Source: JBBDRJ01 sp963766295 (GTDB lineage Bacteria; Actinomycetota; JAICYB01). Taken from it: DNA of 64,000 nucleotides. The notes under the pieces were generated by a model. The model did no database searches and had not been told where the DNA came from. It saw only the letters and a list, made by a program, of their open reading frames with translations. A program made the position numbers and the translations under genes. The stretch is taken from NCBI GenBank assembly GCA_963766295.1, contig CAVXYW010000002.1, positions 1,736,001 through 1,800,000 of the forward strand. Reading direction: 5' to 3'. Below, piece by piece: positions 51,153-60,769 of this stretch. How positions within the stretch are numbered: the stretch's first letter is position 1; each line of letters starts with the position of its first letter.

Positions 51153-52331
51153 TCAGGCGCGGATGATCAGCGCGTCGCCCTGTCCCCCACCGCCGCACAA
51201 AGCAGCTGCACCGACGCCACCGCCACGACGAGAAAGCTCGTGCGCGAGAGTCAGCACCAGCCGCGCGCCCGAGCAACCGATCGGGTGACCGAGCGCGATG
51301 GCGCCGCCGTTGGGGTTCACCGACTCCATGTCCACGTTGAGGTTGCGTGTGGACACGATGCCGACAGAAGCGAACGCTTCGTTGATCTCGACCGCCGAGA
51401 GATCCGACTCCTTGATGTCGGTCTTCGCGAGTGCGGCCTTGATCGCATTGGCCGGCTGCTCGTGAAGAGAGGCGTCCGGTCCGGCGACCATGCCGTGGGC
51501 CACGATCGTCGCGAGCGGCTTCAATCCGCGCTTCTCGGCCTCTTCGCGCGACATGACGACCACGGCCGCGCCGCCATCTGAGATCTGCGATGCGTTACCG
51601 GCGGTGATCGTTCCGTCCTTTATGAAGGCCGGACGTAGCTTGGCAAGCGAGTCGATCGTCGTGTCCGCTCGGACGCCTTCGTCCTTGTTGACGATGACCG
51701 GGTCGCCCTTGCGCTGCGGCACTTCGACGGGAACGATCTCGTCGTCGAAACGTCCTGTCTCGATGGCCTTGGCCGCGAGCTGGTGAGAGCGGGCGGCGAA
51801 CTCGTCCTGCTCTTCTCGCGTGAGGTTGTAGCGCTGGTTGTACTCGTCGGTTGCGTCGCCCATGCCCTTGCGGTCCAGAGCGCAGAAAAGTCCGTCGTAC
51901 ATCATCGAGTCGATGACTTCGGCGTCTCCGAGGCGCGCGCCGTAGCGCATCTTGGGAAGCAGGTAAGGCGCATTCGTCATCGATTCCATGCCGCCGGCAA
52001 CAACACGCTGAACCTCACCCGCCCTTATCAATTGGTCGGCGAGAGCGATCGCGTTAAGTCCCGAGAGGCAAACCTTGTTGACGGTGAGGGCCGGAATGCT
52101 CATTGGGATCCCGGCGTGGACGGCCGCTTGGCGGGCGGTGATCTGTCCCGCGCCCGCTCCCAGGACTTGTCCCATGATCACGTAGTCGACCTCTTCGGGG
52201 CTCAGTTTCGAGTCTTCGAGTGCACCCTTGATGGCGAACCCACCGAGCTGGGCGCCGGAGAAATCGGCGTAGCCGCCTCCGAATTTTCCGATGGCCGTCC
52301 GACGGCCGGCGACGATGACGGTCTCAGTCAT
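51153..52331 (-). CDS. acetyl-CoA C-acetyltransferase (thiolase)
   Basis: A 392-residue thiolase that joins or splits acetyl-CoA units. The active-site Cys is in NKVCLSGLNAIALAD (about residue 88). VEINEAFASVGIVSTR and NPNGGAIALGHPIGCSGARL give the catalytic Asn/His, and the second Cys is in AALCGGGGQGDALI. It starts MTETVIVAGRRTAIGKFGG with AGGAGG 6 bases before the ATG. It is divergent from the methylmalonyl-CoA epimerase gene (80 bases), so acyl-CoA genes face a common control region. Confidence 0.94.
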   Translation of the reverse strand: MTETVIVAGRRTAIGKFGGGYADFSGAQLGGFAIKGALEDSKLSPEEVDYVIMGQVLGAGAGQITARQAAVHAGIPMSIPALTVNKVCLSGLNAIALADQLIRAGEVQRVVAGGMESMTNAPYLLPKMRYGARLGDAEVIDSMMYDGLFCALDRKGMGDATDEYNQRYNLTREEQDEFAARSHQLAAKAIETGRFDDEIVPVEVPQRKGDPVIVNKDEGVRADTTIDSLAKLRPAFIKDGTITAGNASQISDGGAAVVVMSREEAEKRGLKPLATIVAHGMVAGPDASLHEQPANAIKAALAKTDIKESDLSAVEINEAFASVGIVSTRNLNVDMESVNPNGGAIALGHPIGCSGARLVLTLAHELSRRGGGVGAAALCGGGGQGDALIIRA

Positions 52332-52411
52332 GGCAACCTCCTAGGAGTCGCTCGCAGGCGCAAAGTATACGTGCGAGTGAATAACCGCCGATCCGGAGGT
52401 TTCATTTCACG

Positions 52412-52819
52412 ATGCTCAAAGACATCGATCACATAGCCGTCGCGGTTCACTCGATGGACGAAGCCCTGGCTACATTTCGCGAGCTGTACGGCGTGGAACC
52501 GGAGCGAACCGAAGAGATCGCTTCGGACAAGATCACAGAGGCCATGCTCCGCGTCGGCGACACATATCTGCAGCTGCTCGAACCGACCGATCCGGAATCG
52601 ACGGTCGCCAAGTTCTTGGAGAAACGGGGCCCGGGCCTGCACCACATCGCGATCGCAGTTGAAGATCTCGAAGCTGCACTTGCGCATCTCAAGTCCAAGG
52701 GGGCCGAGCTCCTCGACGAGGCGCCTCGTATGGGCGGAGGCGGTCATCGCGTTGCTTTCGTCCATCCGAAAACGACGCACGGCATCCTCATCGAGCTGAT
52801 CGAGCGCAACGATGGTTAG
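52412..52819 (+). CDS. methylmalonyl-CoA epimerase
   Basis: A 135-residue VOC-fold enzyme that interconverts (R)- and (S)-methylmalonyl-CoA. Motifs: IDHIAVAVHSMDEALATFRE (first metal His), TYLQLLEPTDPESTVAKF, KRGPGLHHIAIAVEDLEAAL (second His), then GGGHRVAFVHPKTTHGILIELIE (Glu ligand). It precedes the carboxylase beta-subunit gene by 12 bases; together they turn propionyl-CoA towards succinyl-CoA. The mutase and carboxylase alpha subunit are not in this window. Confidence 0.93.
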   Translation: MLKDIDHIAVAVHSMDEALATFRELYGVEPERTEEIASDKITEAMLRVGDTYLQLLEPTDPESTVAKFLEKRGPGLHHIAIAVEDLEAALAHLKSKGAELLDEAPRMGGGGHRVAFVHPKTTHGILIELIERNDG

Positions 52820-52831
52820 GCTAACGACCTA

Positions 52832-54433
52832 ATGAGCGCCAAGAAGAAGACAGAAAGCCAGTCTGGGCCCGCTCCCGCTGCGCATCCGATGAGCGAGCGC
52901 ATCGCCGAGCTTCGCAAACGCAAAGAGAAGGCATTACAGGGAGAGTCCAAAGAAGCGGTCCAACGACAACACGACCGCGGAAAACTCACTGCGCGCGAGC
53001 GCTGCATCGCGCTTCTCGATCCCGGTTCCTTCCAAGAATTGGATGCCCTGGCTGTTACCCGCGCACGCGGTTTCGGCATGGAGAAGCGACGCGTCCCCGG
53101 TGACGGCGTCGTGACCGGTTGGGGAACCATCGACGGGCGGAAGGTCTTCATCTTTTCTCAGGACTTCACGTTCATCGGCGGCACGCTCGGTGAGGTTTAT
53201 GCCGAGAAGATCTGCAAAGTGATGGACCTTGCGGCGTCGACCGGCGCCCCGGTGATCGGCATCAACGACGGCGGCGGCGCCCGCGTGCAAGAAGGGATGG
53301 TTTCGCTCGCTGGCTACGCCTACATATTCGACCGCAACGTCCGTTACTCCGGTGTCATCCCTCAGATCTCTATCGTCGCCGGACCGTGCGCTGGTGGAGC
53401 GGTGTACTCCCCCGCCATCACCGATTTCATCTACATGGTCAAGGGCATAGCCAACATGCAGATAACCGGCCCGGACGTGATCAAGACGGTTACCGGCGAG
53501 GACGTCACTCTCGAAGAGCTCGGCGGCGCGATGACTCACGCGACGAAGTCCGGTGTCGCCAACTTCGTCGCCGAAGACGAGGAGGACTGCTACGCGCAAG
53601 TCCGCCACCTGTTGTCGTACCTGCCGTCCAACAACCTCGAAGAGCCGCCGTATCTCGAAACCGGCGATCCGCCCGGACGAACCGATCCCGATCCCGGCGA
53701 AGTGATCCCGGACGCATCGAATCAGCCCTACGACATGCACGACGTCATAACTCGCGTTGTGGATAAGGAGAGCTTCTACGAGTACTTCCCGCATTACGCG
53801 CCGAACATCATCTGCGGGTTCGCCAGATTGGGCGGACACAGCGTGGGGATCATCGGCAATCAGCCGCGGATCCTCGCGGGAGCACTGAACGTTCAGGCGT
53901 CGGAAAAAGCGGCTCGCTTCATCCGCACCTGCGACGCGTTCAACGTGCCTATCGTCACCTTTATGGACGTCCCCGGCTTCCAGCCCGGCACCGACCAGGA
54001 GTGGGGCGGCATCATCCGCCGCGGCGCGAAGCTGCTGTACGCGTTCACCGAAGCCACCGTTCCTCGACTCACAGTGATCACGCGCAAGGCCTACGGCGGC
54101 GCCTATGTCGTCATGAACTCAAAGCACATCCGCGCCGACATCTGCTTCGCGTGGCCGACGGCGGAGTTCGCAGTTATGGGAGCCGATGCGGCAGTGCCGA
54201 TCATTCAGCGGCGGGAGATCGAAGCGGCCGACGATCCGGCGGCGAAGCGTGTCGAGCTCGTTGCCGAATACGAAGAGCGATTCTTGAACCCGTGGATCGC
54301 GGCCGAGCGCGGCTACATCGACGACGTGATCGAGCCGAACCAGACTCGTCCGATGCTGATCCGGCATCTCGAGATGCTGCGGACGAAGCGGGAGTCGCTT
54401 CCTCAACGCAAGCACGGCAACATCCCGCTTTAA
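52832..54433 (+). CDS. acyl-CoA (propionyl-/methylmalonyl-CoA) carboxylase beta subunit
   Basis: A 533-residue carboxyltransferase of the crotonase fold, twin domains. N-terminal: HDRGKLTARERCIALLDPGS, GDGVVTGWGTIDGRKVFIF, PVIGINDGGGARVQEG (oxyanion loop) and GPCAGGAVYSPAITDFIYMV. C-terminal: IVTFMDVPGFQPGTDQEWGG, TVPRLTVITRKAYGGAYVVM and AVMGADAAVPIIQRREIE. It transfers carboxyl from biotin to propionyl-CoA in most actinobacterial members; the neighbouring epimerase supports propionyl-CoA. No biotin carboxylase or epsilon subunit is seen next to it. Confidence 0.94.
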   Translation: MSAKKKTESQSGPAPAAHPMSERIAELRKRKEKALQGESKEAVQRQHDRGKLTARERCIALLDPGSFQELDALAVTRARGFGMEKRRVPGDGVVTGWGTIDGRKVFIFSQDFTFIGGTLGEVYAEKICKVMDLAASTGAPVIGINDGGGARVQEGMVSLAGYAYIFDRNVRYSGVIPQISIVAGPCAGGAVYSPAITDFIYMVKGIANMQITGPDVIKTVTGEDVTLEELGGAMTHATKSGVANFVAEDEEDCYAQVRHLLSYLPSNNLEEPPYLETGDPPGRTDPDPGEVIPDASNQPYDMHDVITRVVDKESFYEYFPHYAPNIICGFARLGGHSVGIIGNQPRILAGALNVQASEKAARFIRTCDAFNVPIVTFMDVPGFQPGTDQEWGGIIRRGAKLLYAFTEATVPRLTVITRKAYGGAYVVMNSKHIRADICFAWPTAEFAVMGADAAVPIIQRREIEAADDPAAKRVELVAEYEERFLNPWIAAERGYIDDVIEPNQTRPMLIRHLEMLRTKRESLPQRKHGNIPL

Positions 54434-54447
54434 GCGCTTAGCCGCGC

Positions 54448-56256
54448 CTATCTGTTCGTCTTGAATCCCGCGCAGGAGAAGCACGCACCTGTGTGCGTGT
54501 GCCCGTCCTGCTCATGGTTCGGATCTCCACCGCCGGGCGGATTGTCTGAAACGGCGAGCTCAGATCCGTCCTCGACGAAGGCTTTTGGGTTGGAAGTCGG
54601 CCACTGGCCGGCCTTGTAGCGCTTGCCGCCGTTCATCTTCATCATCATGCCCGGACCCCGCGCTTCGCGTTCGTCGGGGCCGTATCGGTCCCAGTCGAAC
54701 CAAACCTCGGTGAAGTCTTTGGCCCCCGTCGGGTAGTCGCGAGTCCAGAAAACGAGTGGCGCGCCCGGTTTACCCCCGGTTGGCGGGTAGCTCTGCATGC
54801 CCTTGGCGAAGGTGTCCGCCGTCAGGACCGGTCCAGCCATGTGTACACCGTTGAAAAACACGCCGAAGTACGAGGCGTAGATGTTGATCAGCACACCAAC
54901 GTTGTCCGGGCTGGTTGCCGTTCCGTGCTGGCGGGCGCGGTAGCCGCCTGACTTCGCGACGGTTTCCCAGGTGATCCAAAGAGGCGAGATTCCGAATGCG
55001 TGGCGCCACTGAAGTGGGTCGTAAAGACGGCCGGCCGTTGTCGTGTCACTCAACCCTGATCCGGTGACAAACCACTCGGGGAAATAGCCCTGAACTGATG
55101 CTTCTTTTGTGAAGAGGATCGGATAGAGCGGATCAACGAGCATGAGTAAAGTTGTTACGCCACCTTCCTTCATGCGCGCGACGGCGTTGGTCACATCCTG
55201 CGTGTTCCGGCCACCTTCGTATATGTACGCGAACTCCCTAGTGAAGCTGACGCCGTATTTGGACAGTTCGTTGGCAACCGCATCGCGCGCTCGCTTTCCT
55301 TCCGGGTCAACCTTGCGAACACCGTTGATGTAGATCAATCCGAACTTCCGAGTTTGCTGGCGATACGTCTGACCAACGGCTACATCGTCTCCGGCCCACT
55401 GCGCCTTCCTGCCCTTCAGTCTCTTGCCGATGTACTCGCCGATATGGGTCGCGTATTCGGTACTAGTCGGAAGTGAGCTGTAGATATAGGGCGGATTCTC
55501 CTTGTAGAACTGACTCGAGAGAGAAGCTGTGCAGATGCAGATCACTCCGCGCTGCGCGAGCTCCTGTGCCAGGACCTTGGGAATACCGGCGTCGGGGGAT
55601 CCCTCCATTACGGCGAAGGCCTTGATGTCGTTGGCGATCTTCACAGCATCGGCCTTCATTGCGGCGTCGTTCTCGGATGGCCCTGAAGCGTTGACTACCT
55701 GGAAAACGACCTCGCGGCCGTAGGTGAAGTAGTGCTGGTTCGCGTACTTGCGGAGCGCCTCGTAGTCTGCCGCCCGTACCTCTTCTGGGTCCGACAAGCC
55801 GGCGCTGTTAAGGATCTGCTGTGTTCCAGGGTCGAGCTGGCCGAGATAACGAACGACCTTGATCTTGTCCTTCGTTACACCCTTAGCGGTAGAACCGCCA
55901 TTGTTCGTGGACAGCCATCTCAGGCAAGGAGGCATGTAGGTGGTTATTCCCTCCTGCCTTCCGTCGCCGCGGCAGTTCCCTTCCCCGAACTTAACGTCGG
56001 AAGCAACTGATACAGGTCCGGCTGACGGAGCCGCAGCCGCCGGCCCGGCAACATTTCCTCCCGTGCCTACGCCGTTGGCACTCGTCGGTCCAGACGGCCC
56101 CGACGTAGGAGCGGCGATCGCGCCGCTACCCGGTCCGGCAACGTCGCTCGCGGTTTGTTTCTCGGCATTGCCCGGAAGCAACGCGATAACCAATGCAAAC
56201 ACGCCGACGATGAGCAGCGGTATGCCGTAGCGGTCTAAGAATTCGCGTCCGGTCAT
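54448..56256 (-). CDS. membrane-anchored branched-chain amino acid-type solute-binding protein with Cys/His tail
   Basis: A 602-residue protein. An N-terminal hydrophobic segment (IPLLIVGVFALVIALLPG, 11-28) anchors it, an Ala/Gly/Pro/Ser-rich linker (35-85) follows, then a Peripla_BP_6-type ligand domain (130-570): KVVRYLGQLDPGTQQILNSA, ANDIKAFAVMEGSPDAGIPK, GVICICTASLSSQFYKENPP, KFGLIYINGVRKVDPEGKRA. It is unlike small Liv proteins in length. The C-terminus ends HEQDGHTHTGACFSCAG, a cluster of His and CxxC that could bind metal. It is divergent from the Liv fusion gene 87 bases away and is its likely receptor. Confidence 0.85.
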   Translation of the reverse strand: MTGREFLDRYGIPLLIVGVFALVIALLPGNAEKQTASDVAGPGSGAIAAPTSGPSGPTSANGVGTGGNVAGPAAAAPSAGPVSVASDVKFGEGNCRGDGRQEGITTYMPPCLRWLSTNNGGSTAKGVTKDKIKVVRYLGQLDPGTQQILNSAGLSDPEEVRAADYEALRKYANQHYFTYGREVVFQVVNASGPSENDAAMKADAVKIANDIKAFAVMEGSPDAGIPKVLAQELAQRGVICICTASLSSQFYKENPPYIYSSLPTSTEYATHIGEYIGKRLKGRKAQWAGDDVAVGQTYRQQTRKFGLIYINGVRKVDPEGKRARDAVANELSKYGVSFTREFAYIYEGGRNTQDVTNAVARMKEGGVTTLLMLVDPLYPILFTKEASVQGYFPEWFVTGSGLSDTTTAGRLYDPLQWRHAFGISPLWITWETVAKSGGYRARQHGTATSPDNVGVLINIYASYFGVFFNGVHMAGPVLTADTFAKGMQSYPPTGGKPGAPLVFWTRDYPTGAKDFTEVWFDWDRYGPDEREARGPGMMMKMNGGKRYKAGQWPTSNPKAFVEDGSELAVSDNPPGGGDPNHEQDGHTHTGACFSCAGFKTNR

Positions 56257-56343
56257 GCCGGAGTTCTAGCCCTCCCCGAGTAAGGCGAAACGATACCATC
56301 CATGACCTGGCTCGATGGATCGTACGCGACGCGGGGAGCTTGG

Positions 56344-59300
56344 GTGAACGAACCGAACGAGCGGCTTAATGCGCTGCGCGACGCGGCGGCCGCAATCACT
56401 ACGAATCCAGACTTTCGTTCGGGTCTGAAGATCGCTGTCAGTGCGCTCTCGTTCCTGGTCTTCGTCGGCATCCTCTACCCGGCTCCCCTTCCCATTTTGT
56501 TCTTAGGCCTGGTACTTGGATCTCTCAGCGCACTCGTCGCGTTGGGAATAGTCCTCATCTACCGAGCCAACCGGATCATCAACTTCGCTCAAGGTGATCT
56601 TGGAGGCGTTGCTGCGATCCTCGCCGCTTCATTCATCGTTGCGTGGGATTGGAGCTTCTTCCCTGCCGTTCTCGTGGGACTTCTCGCAGCGTTGTTATTG
56701 GGTGCGTTGGTCGAGGTGACCACCATCCGCAAGTTTGCTAGGTCTCCCCGCCTGATCCTGACCGTCGCCACTATCGGTCTTCAACAGGTGTTCGCGGGTG
56801 TGCAGCTGATCCTTCCCAAGGCGTTTGACTACGACGTCGTTCCCCGACCGCCCGTCCCTTGGTCACTCAAATGGGAGTGGTTTCCGGTCACGTTCAACGC
56901 CGGGCATGTCCTGATCCTCATCGTGGTTCCGATCGTCATGATCGGTTTGATCGCGTTCTTCCGATACACCGATATAGGTATCGCGGTGCGCGCTCAAGCC
57001 GAATCGGCTGACAGAGCTTCATTGCTCGGCATACCTGTGAAGCGCATCGGCACACTCGTCTGGATCATCGCTGCAGGTATGTCGGGGTTGGGCGTCCTCC
57101 TCAGATTGCCGATCCAGGGCGTGAATATCGGGGACGTGCTTGGGCCGAGTTTGATGCTCAGCGCATTGGCCGCGGCAGTGATCGGCCGCATGGAAAGTTT
57201 GCCCGTCACCTTCGGCGCTGCGATCGGATTGGGAATGGTCGGGCAAGCAGTACTCTTCGAGTCCGGAAACACGATCGTCGTCGACGCCGTGATGTTCTTC
57301 GTTATCGTCGGCGCGCTCCTCTTCCAACGTCAGCGCAAGGCATCGCGCGCCGAGGACACAGGCGCATCGACGTGGGCGTCCGTCCGGGAGGTTCGTCCTA
57401 TTCCGCGCGAACTCGCGCGACTTCCCGTAGTTCGTTTCACGCTGATTGGAGCCGGGATCGCGATCGCCGCATTCCTGCTCATCGTTCCGCTTGCCATCAG
57501 TTCTGGCTCGATCAATCTCTTCAGCGTCGGACTTATCTTCGCGATGATCATCGTCTCGCTTGTTGTGCTTACGGGCTGGGCGGGCCAGATCAGTTTGGGT
57601 CAGCTGGCGTTCGCCGCCTTCGGCGCCGCCGTGGCCGGTACTCTGACCCAACAGGGCAAGGACTTCTTCCTCACACTGCTCGTTGCAGGCCTTACCGGCT
57701 CTCTCGTCGCGATGGTGATCGGCATTCCCGCGCTTCGGATCCGAGGTCTATTCCTGGCGGTCTCGACTTTTGCCTTTGCTGTGACGACGGGGACGTACTT
57801 CCTCAACGAGCAGTACTTCCCGTGGCTTGTGCCCGATACGGCGATTCGGATCGTGCGACCGGTGATCTTCAACAAGTTCGATCTCGAGTCTGAGCACACC
57901 TTTTATTATCTGTTGCTCATCGCTGCCGCAATCGTGGTCGGGTCGGTCTGGTCGCTTCGCCACAGCCGCACCGGCCGCGCTCTGATCGCTCTGCGCGATA
58001 ACACGCGTAGCGCACAGTCATACGGAATCAATCGAGTGCGCGCTGAACTTACCGCGTTCGCGCTGGCCGGATTCATCGCAGCCTTCGCCGGAGGGCTCTA
58101 CGTGTACCACCAGCACGGGATCTCGAACACCTTGTTGGATCCCGTTCACGACTTACGGGTGTTCAGCATCGCGGTGATAGGCGGCCTGGGCTCGATACCG
58201 GGTGCGCTGTTTGGCTCGGCCTACCAAACGTTCATGGACTTCTCGCCATTCACGCGCGTACCAGCGAGCCAATACCTCGCGTCCGGTGGAGGCCTTCTAT
58301 TCATCCTCACGATCTTCCCGGCCGGACTCGGAGGACTCCTCTACGACGTCCGAGACGCGATCCTCAGGTGGGTAGCACGCACGCGCAACATCATCGTTCC
58401 GAGCTTGCTCGCCGACGTGCGCGTACTCGAGGAGAGCGAAGAAGGAACGTCGCTGACTCAAGTGAAGCACCGAGTTCACCGACCGGAGTCTCACAAGGGT
58501 GCGCTTCTAAGCATTGAAGGCCTCGACGTCGCCTACGGCAAAACTCAAGTCCTATTCGACGTCAACTTCCACGTGTCGGACGGCGAGATCGTCGCCCTAT
58601 TAGGGACCAATGGAGCAGGGAAATCGACTCTCCTCGGCGCAATCGCTGGACTGTTGACACCAACGGAAGGCAAGATTCTTCTCGCCGGAGCGAAGGACAT
58701 AACGAAGTCAACTCCGAACCAAACGGTCTCCGAAGGCATCGTCCTCATGCCCGGCTCCCGTGGCGTGTTTCCGACCCTAACCGTCGAAGAGAACCTTCGT
58801 CTCGCTGCTTGGATGTTCAGGAAGGACACTGACTACGTTCGCGAGGCCACCGAAAAGGTCCTGGAGTATTTCCCGATCCTGCGCGAGCGATGGAATCAAC
58901 GCGCCGGGAACTTGTCCGGAGGCGAGCAGCAGATGCTCACGCTAGGGCAGGTTTTCCTTGCCAAGCCGCGGATCCTCATGATCGACGAGCTTTCGCTCGG
59001 ACTCGCACCACTTGTCGTGGAACGACTGCTGGAGATCGTTCGCGCGATCCACGCTCAGGGAACGGCCGTAGTCCTGGTCGAGCAGTCGGTCAACATCGCC
59101 ATCACTCTCGCTAAGCGCGCCGTCTTCCTCGAGAAGGGCGAAGTACGCTTCGAAGGTCCTACCGCCGATCTCCTCGATCGTCCCGACATCTTGCGTGCAG
59201 TCTTCTTGCGCGGAGGTGAGAGCCGCGCAGCCGGACGCAAACTCCGCAAGAAGCCTTTCATCGCTCGATGCGAAACATGCGGACGCGAACACGGCGTCGC

Positions 59301-60192
59301 GCTCACAACATCTGAGCTATCCGTGTCGTTCGGCGGCATCCAGGCCGTGTCGGATGTGTCACTCGACGTTCTTGAAGGGCAGATCCTAGGCATCATCGGC
59401 CCCAACGGCGCGGGCAAGACCACGGTGTTCGATGCGATCTCAGGGTTCGTCGCAACGTCCGGCGGGCGGATCCAGCTCGACCACACCGACATAACTCTGC
59501 TCGGCCCGGATGCGCGCGCAGCACTCGGATTAGGCAGATCGTTCCAAGACGCGCGCCTGTTCCCGTCCATGACGGTCCGACAGGCGATCGCGACAGCGCT
59601 CGACCGTCACGTAAAGGTCCGCGACCCGCTGGCGGCGTTCCTGATGTCGCCGGAGGTGCGGATATCGGAGAGAGCCGTCCATCGAGAAGTCGACCGGTTG
59701 ATCGAGCTGCTGCACCTCGAGGCCTTTGCGGACAAGTTCGTCGGCGAGCTATCTACCGGAACCAGGCGCATCGTCGACATCGCGTGCTCGCTCGCACACG
59801 ACCCGAGCGTGTTGCTTCTCGACGAACCGTCGTCGGGCTTGGCTCAGAAGGAGACGGAGGCACTGGCTCCCGTCCTCACGGATCTTCGAGACCAAACCGG
59901 CGCAGCACTCATCGTCATCGAGCACGACATCCCTCTGATATCGGCTGTGTCAGACGAGCTCGTGGCTCTCGAACTCGGTCAGGTCGTCACTCGGGGCCGT
60001 CCGCAAGATGTGATCAACCATCCGGCAGTGGTCGAGGGCTACCTCGGCTCCTCAGAAGCCGTCATTCGGAGGTCGGGACGAAAGTCCGGCAAGCGCAGCA
60101 GGCGTCCCGTAGGAAGAAAGAACGGACGCCGACCATTACCGCCGGCGCGCGTTCGAAAGGCGGCCAAGCGCAAGCCGGCGCGCCGATCATGA
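56344..60192 (+). CDS. single-chain LivH-LivM-LivF-LivG branched-chain amino acid type ABC transporter
   Basis: A 1282-residue polypeptide that carries all four parts of a Liv importer. LivH-type permease: VALGIVLIYRANRIINFAQG (near residue 69). LivM-type: GQISLGQLAFAAFGAAVAGT (near 414). LivF-type ATPase: Walker A GTNGAGKST (754), signature LSGGEQQ (857), Walker B ILMIDELSLGLAP. LivG-type: Walker A GPNGAGKTT (1019), LSTGTRRIVDIACSL (1135), DEPSSGLAQKE. Between them, near 975, is RCETCGREHG, a CxxC linker. Residues 1242-1282 are a Lys/Arg/Pro tail. Ordinary systems use four genes. The GTG at 56344 has GGGGAG 5 bases upstream and is preferred; an ATG at 56302 is possible. It likely moves amino acids, amides or urea-like solutes with the divergent binding protein. 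Confidence 0.93.
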   Translation: MNEPNERLNALRDAAAAITTNPDFRSGLKIAVSALSFLVFVGILYPAPLPILFLGLVLGSLSALVALGIVLIYRANRIINFAQGDLGGVAAILAASFIVAWDWSFFPAVLVGLLAALLLGALVEVTTIRKFARSPRLILTVATIGLQQVFAGVQLILPKAFDYDVVPRPPVPWSLKWEWFPVTFNAGHVLILIVVPIVMIGLIAFFRYTDIGIAVRAQAESADRASLLGIPVKRIGTLVWIIAAGMSGLGVLLRLPIQGVNIGDVLGPSLMLSALAAAVIGRMESLPVTFGAAIGLGMVGQAVLFESGNTIVVDAVMFFVIVGALLFQRQRKASRAEDTGASTWASVREVRPIPRELARLPVVRFTLIGAGIAIAAFLLIVPLAISSGSINLFSVGLIFAMIIVSLVVLTGWAGQISLGQLAFAAFGAAVAGTLTQQGKDFFLTLLVAGLTGSLVAMVIGIPALRIRGLFLAVSTFAFAVTTGTYFLNEQYFPWLVPDTAIRIVRPVIFNKFDLESEHTFYYLLLIAAAIVVGSVWSLRHSRTGRALIALRDNTRSAQSYGINRVRAELTAFALAGFIAAFAGGLYVYHQHGISNTLLDPVHDLRVFSIAVIGGLGSIPGALFGSAYQTFMDFSPFTRVPASQYLASGGGLLFILTIFPAGLGGLLYDVRDAILRWVARTRNIIVPSLLADVRVLEESEEGTSLTQVKHRVHRPESHKGALLSIEGLDVAYGKTQVLFDVNFHVSDGEIVALLGTNGAGKSTLLGAIAGLLTPTEGKILLAGAKDITKSTPNQTVSEGIVLMPGSRGVFPTLTVEENLRLAAWMFRKDTDYVREATEKVLEYFPILRERWNQRAGNLSGGEQQMLTLGQVFLAKPRILMIDELSLGLAPLVVERLLEIVRAIHAQGTAVVLVEQSVNIAITLAKRAVFLEKGEVRFEGPTADLLDRPDILRAVFLRGGESRAAGRKLRKKPFIARCETCGREHGVALTTSELSVSFGGIQAVSDVSLDVLEGQILGIIGPNGAGKTTVFDAISGFVATSGGRIQLDHTDITLLGPDARAALGLGRSFQDARLFPSMTVRQAIATALDRHVKVRDPLAAFLMSPEVRISERAVHREVDRLIELLHLEAFADKFVGELSTGTRRIVDIACSLAHDPSVLLLDEPSSGLAQKETEALAPVLTDLRDQTGAALIVIEHDIPLISAVSDELVALELGQVVTRGRPQDVINHPAVVEGYLGSSEAVIRRSGRKSGKRSRRPVGRKNGRRPLPPARVRKAAKRKPARRS

Positions 60193-60467
60193 AGAAGCGA
60201 ATCACGATCGCTCTCGCCGGTTGGGCCGTGCTCCTTGTGTTGGGTACGGGTAACGCGTTGGCTCAGCAATCCCCCGCACCGACCGTTTCACCGCCCGCCG
60301 CCACCTCGGCTCCCTCGGAAATCGAATCCACAGCAGTAGAAGAAGATCCTGAATCCCGCCCGTGGATACGCCTGGTTTGGCTCGTCCCGTTGGCCGCCGC
60401 GGTCGGCGCAGGCTCAATTTTCGGACGCCGCTTCCTTATAGAGCGCGAGTGGCTGGATGCGGCTTAG
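60189..60467 (+). CDS. small secreted/membrane protein, unknown
   Basis: A 92-residue protein: basic MKKR, a signal-like helix (ITIALAGWAVLLVLGTGNALA, cleavage likely after ALA), a Pro/Ala/Ser/Thr linker, an acidic stretch, then a second helix (IRLVWLVPLAAAVGAGSIFG, 60-79) and a basic RRFLIEREW end. It could be a type I membrane peptide with a short exterior part. It overlaps the Liv fusion stop (ATGA), so it is likely a small partner of that transporter. No family recognised. Confidence 0.7.
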   Translation: MKKRITIALAGWAVLLVLGTGNALAQQSPAPTVSPPAATSAPSEIESTAVEEDPESRPWIRLVWLVPLAAAVGAGSIFGRRFLIEREWLDAA

Positions 60468-60747
60468 TCTTCGGAGAGTGAGCTCAGAGGTCGACTGCCG
60501 CATCTCCCCCACACCGCCACCGGAGGATCGCGAAGCGATCCTTCAAGCGGTCCGGGACGTCCTGAAGAAAGAAGGCGAGCGGGCACGTCCGGGAACCTGG
60601 CGTATGGCGGGATGGCTCGATCAACGCGTCGGACTAACCGACATCGCGGGCTGGGTCGATGCGGAACGACGTTGGCCGTTGTCGGCTCGCACATCGTGGG
60701 GCGGACGCGTGTTTCCCGGCCTGAGCGGCCGGGGGGATGCGAAGTAA
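60457..60747 (+). CDS. hypothetical protein upstream of glpX
   Basis: A 96-residue protein. Residues 20-60 look helical and charged (PEDREAILQAVRDVLKKEGE, then TWRMAGWLDQRVGLTDIAGW), and the end is RRWPLSARTSWGGRVFPGLSGRGDAK, a compact Trp/Arg/Gly motif. I do not recognise a family; a remote likeness to small acyl-CoA carboxylase epsilon subunits was considered but is not supported. The start overlaps the previous gene by 11 bases; a GTG at 60478 is a possible alternative. glpX starts 22 bases after it. Confidence 0.6.
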   Translation: MRLSLRRVSSEVDCRISPTPPPEDREAILQAVRDVLKKEGERARPGTWRMAGWLDQRVGLTDIAGWVDAERRWPLSARTSWGGRVFPGLSGRGDAK

Positions 60748-60769
60748 GAACGGACTCGAGGAGGACATC

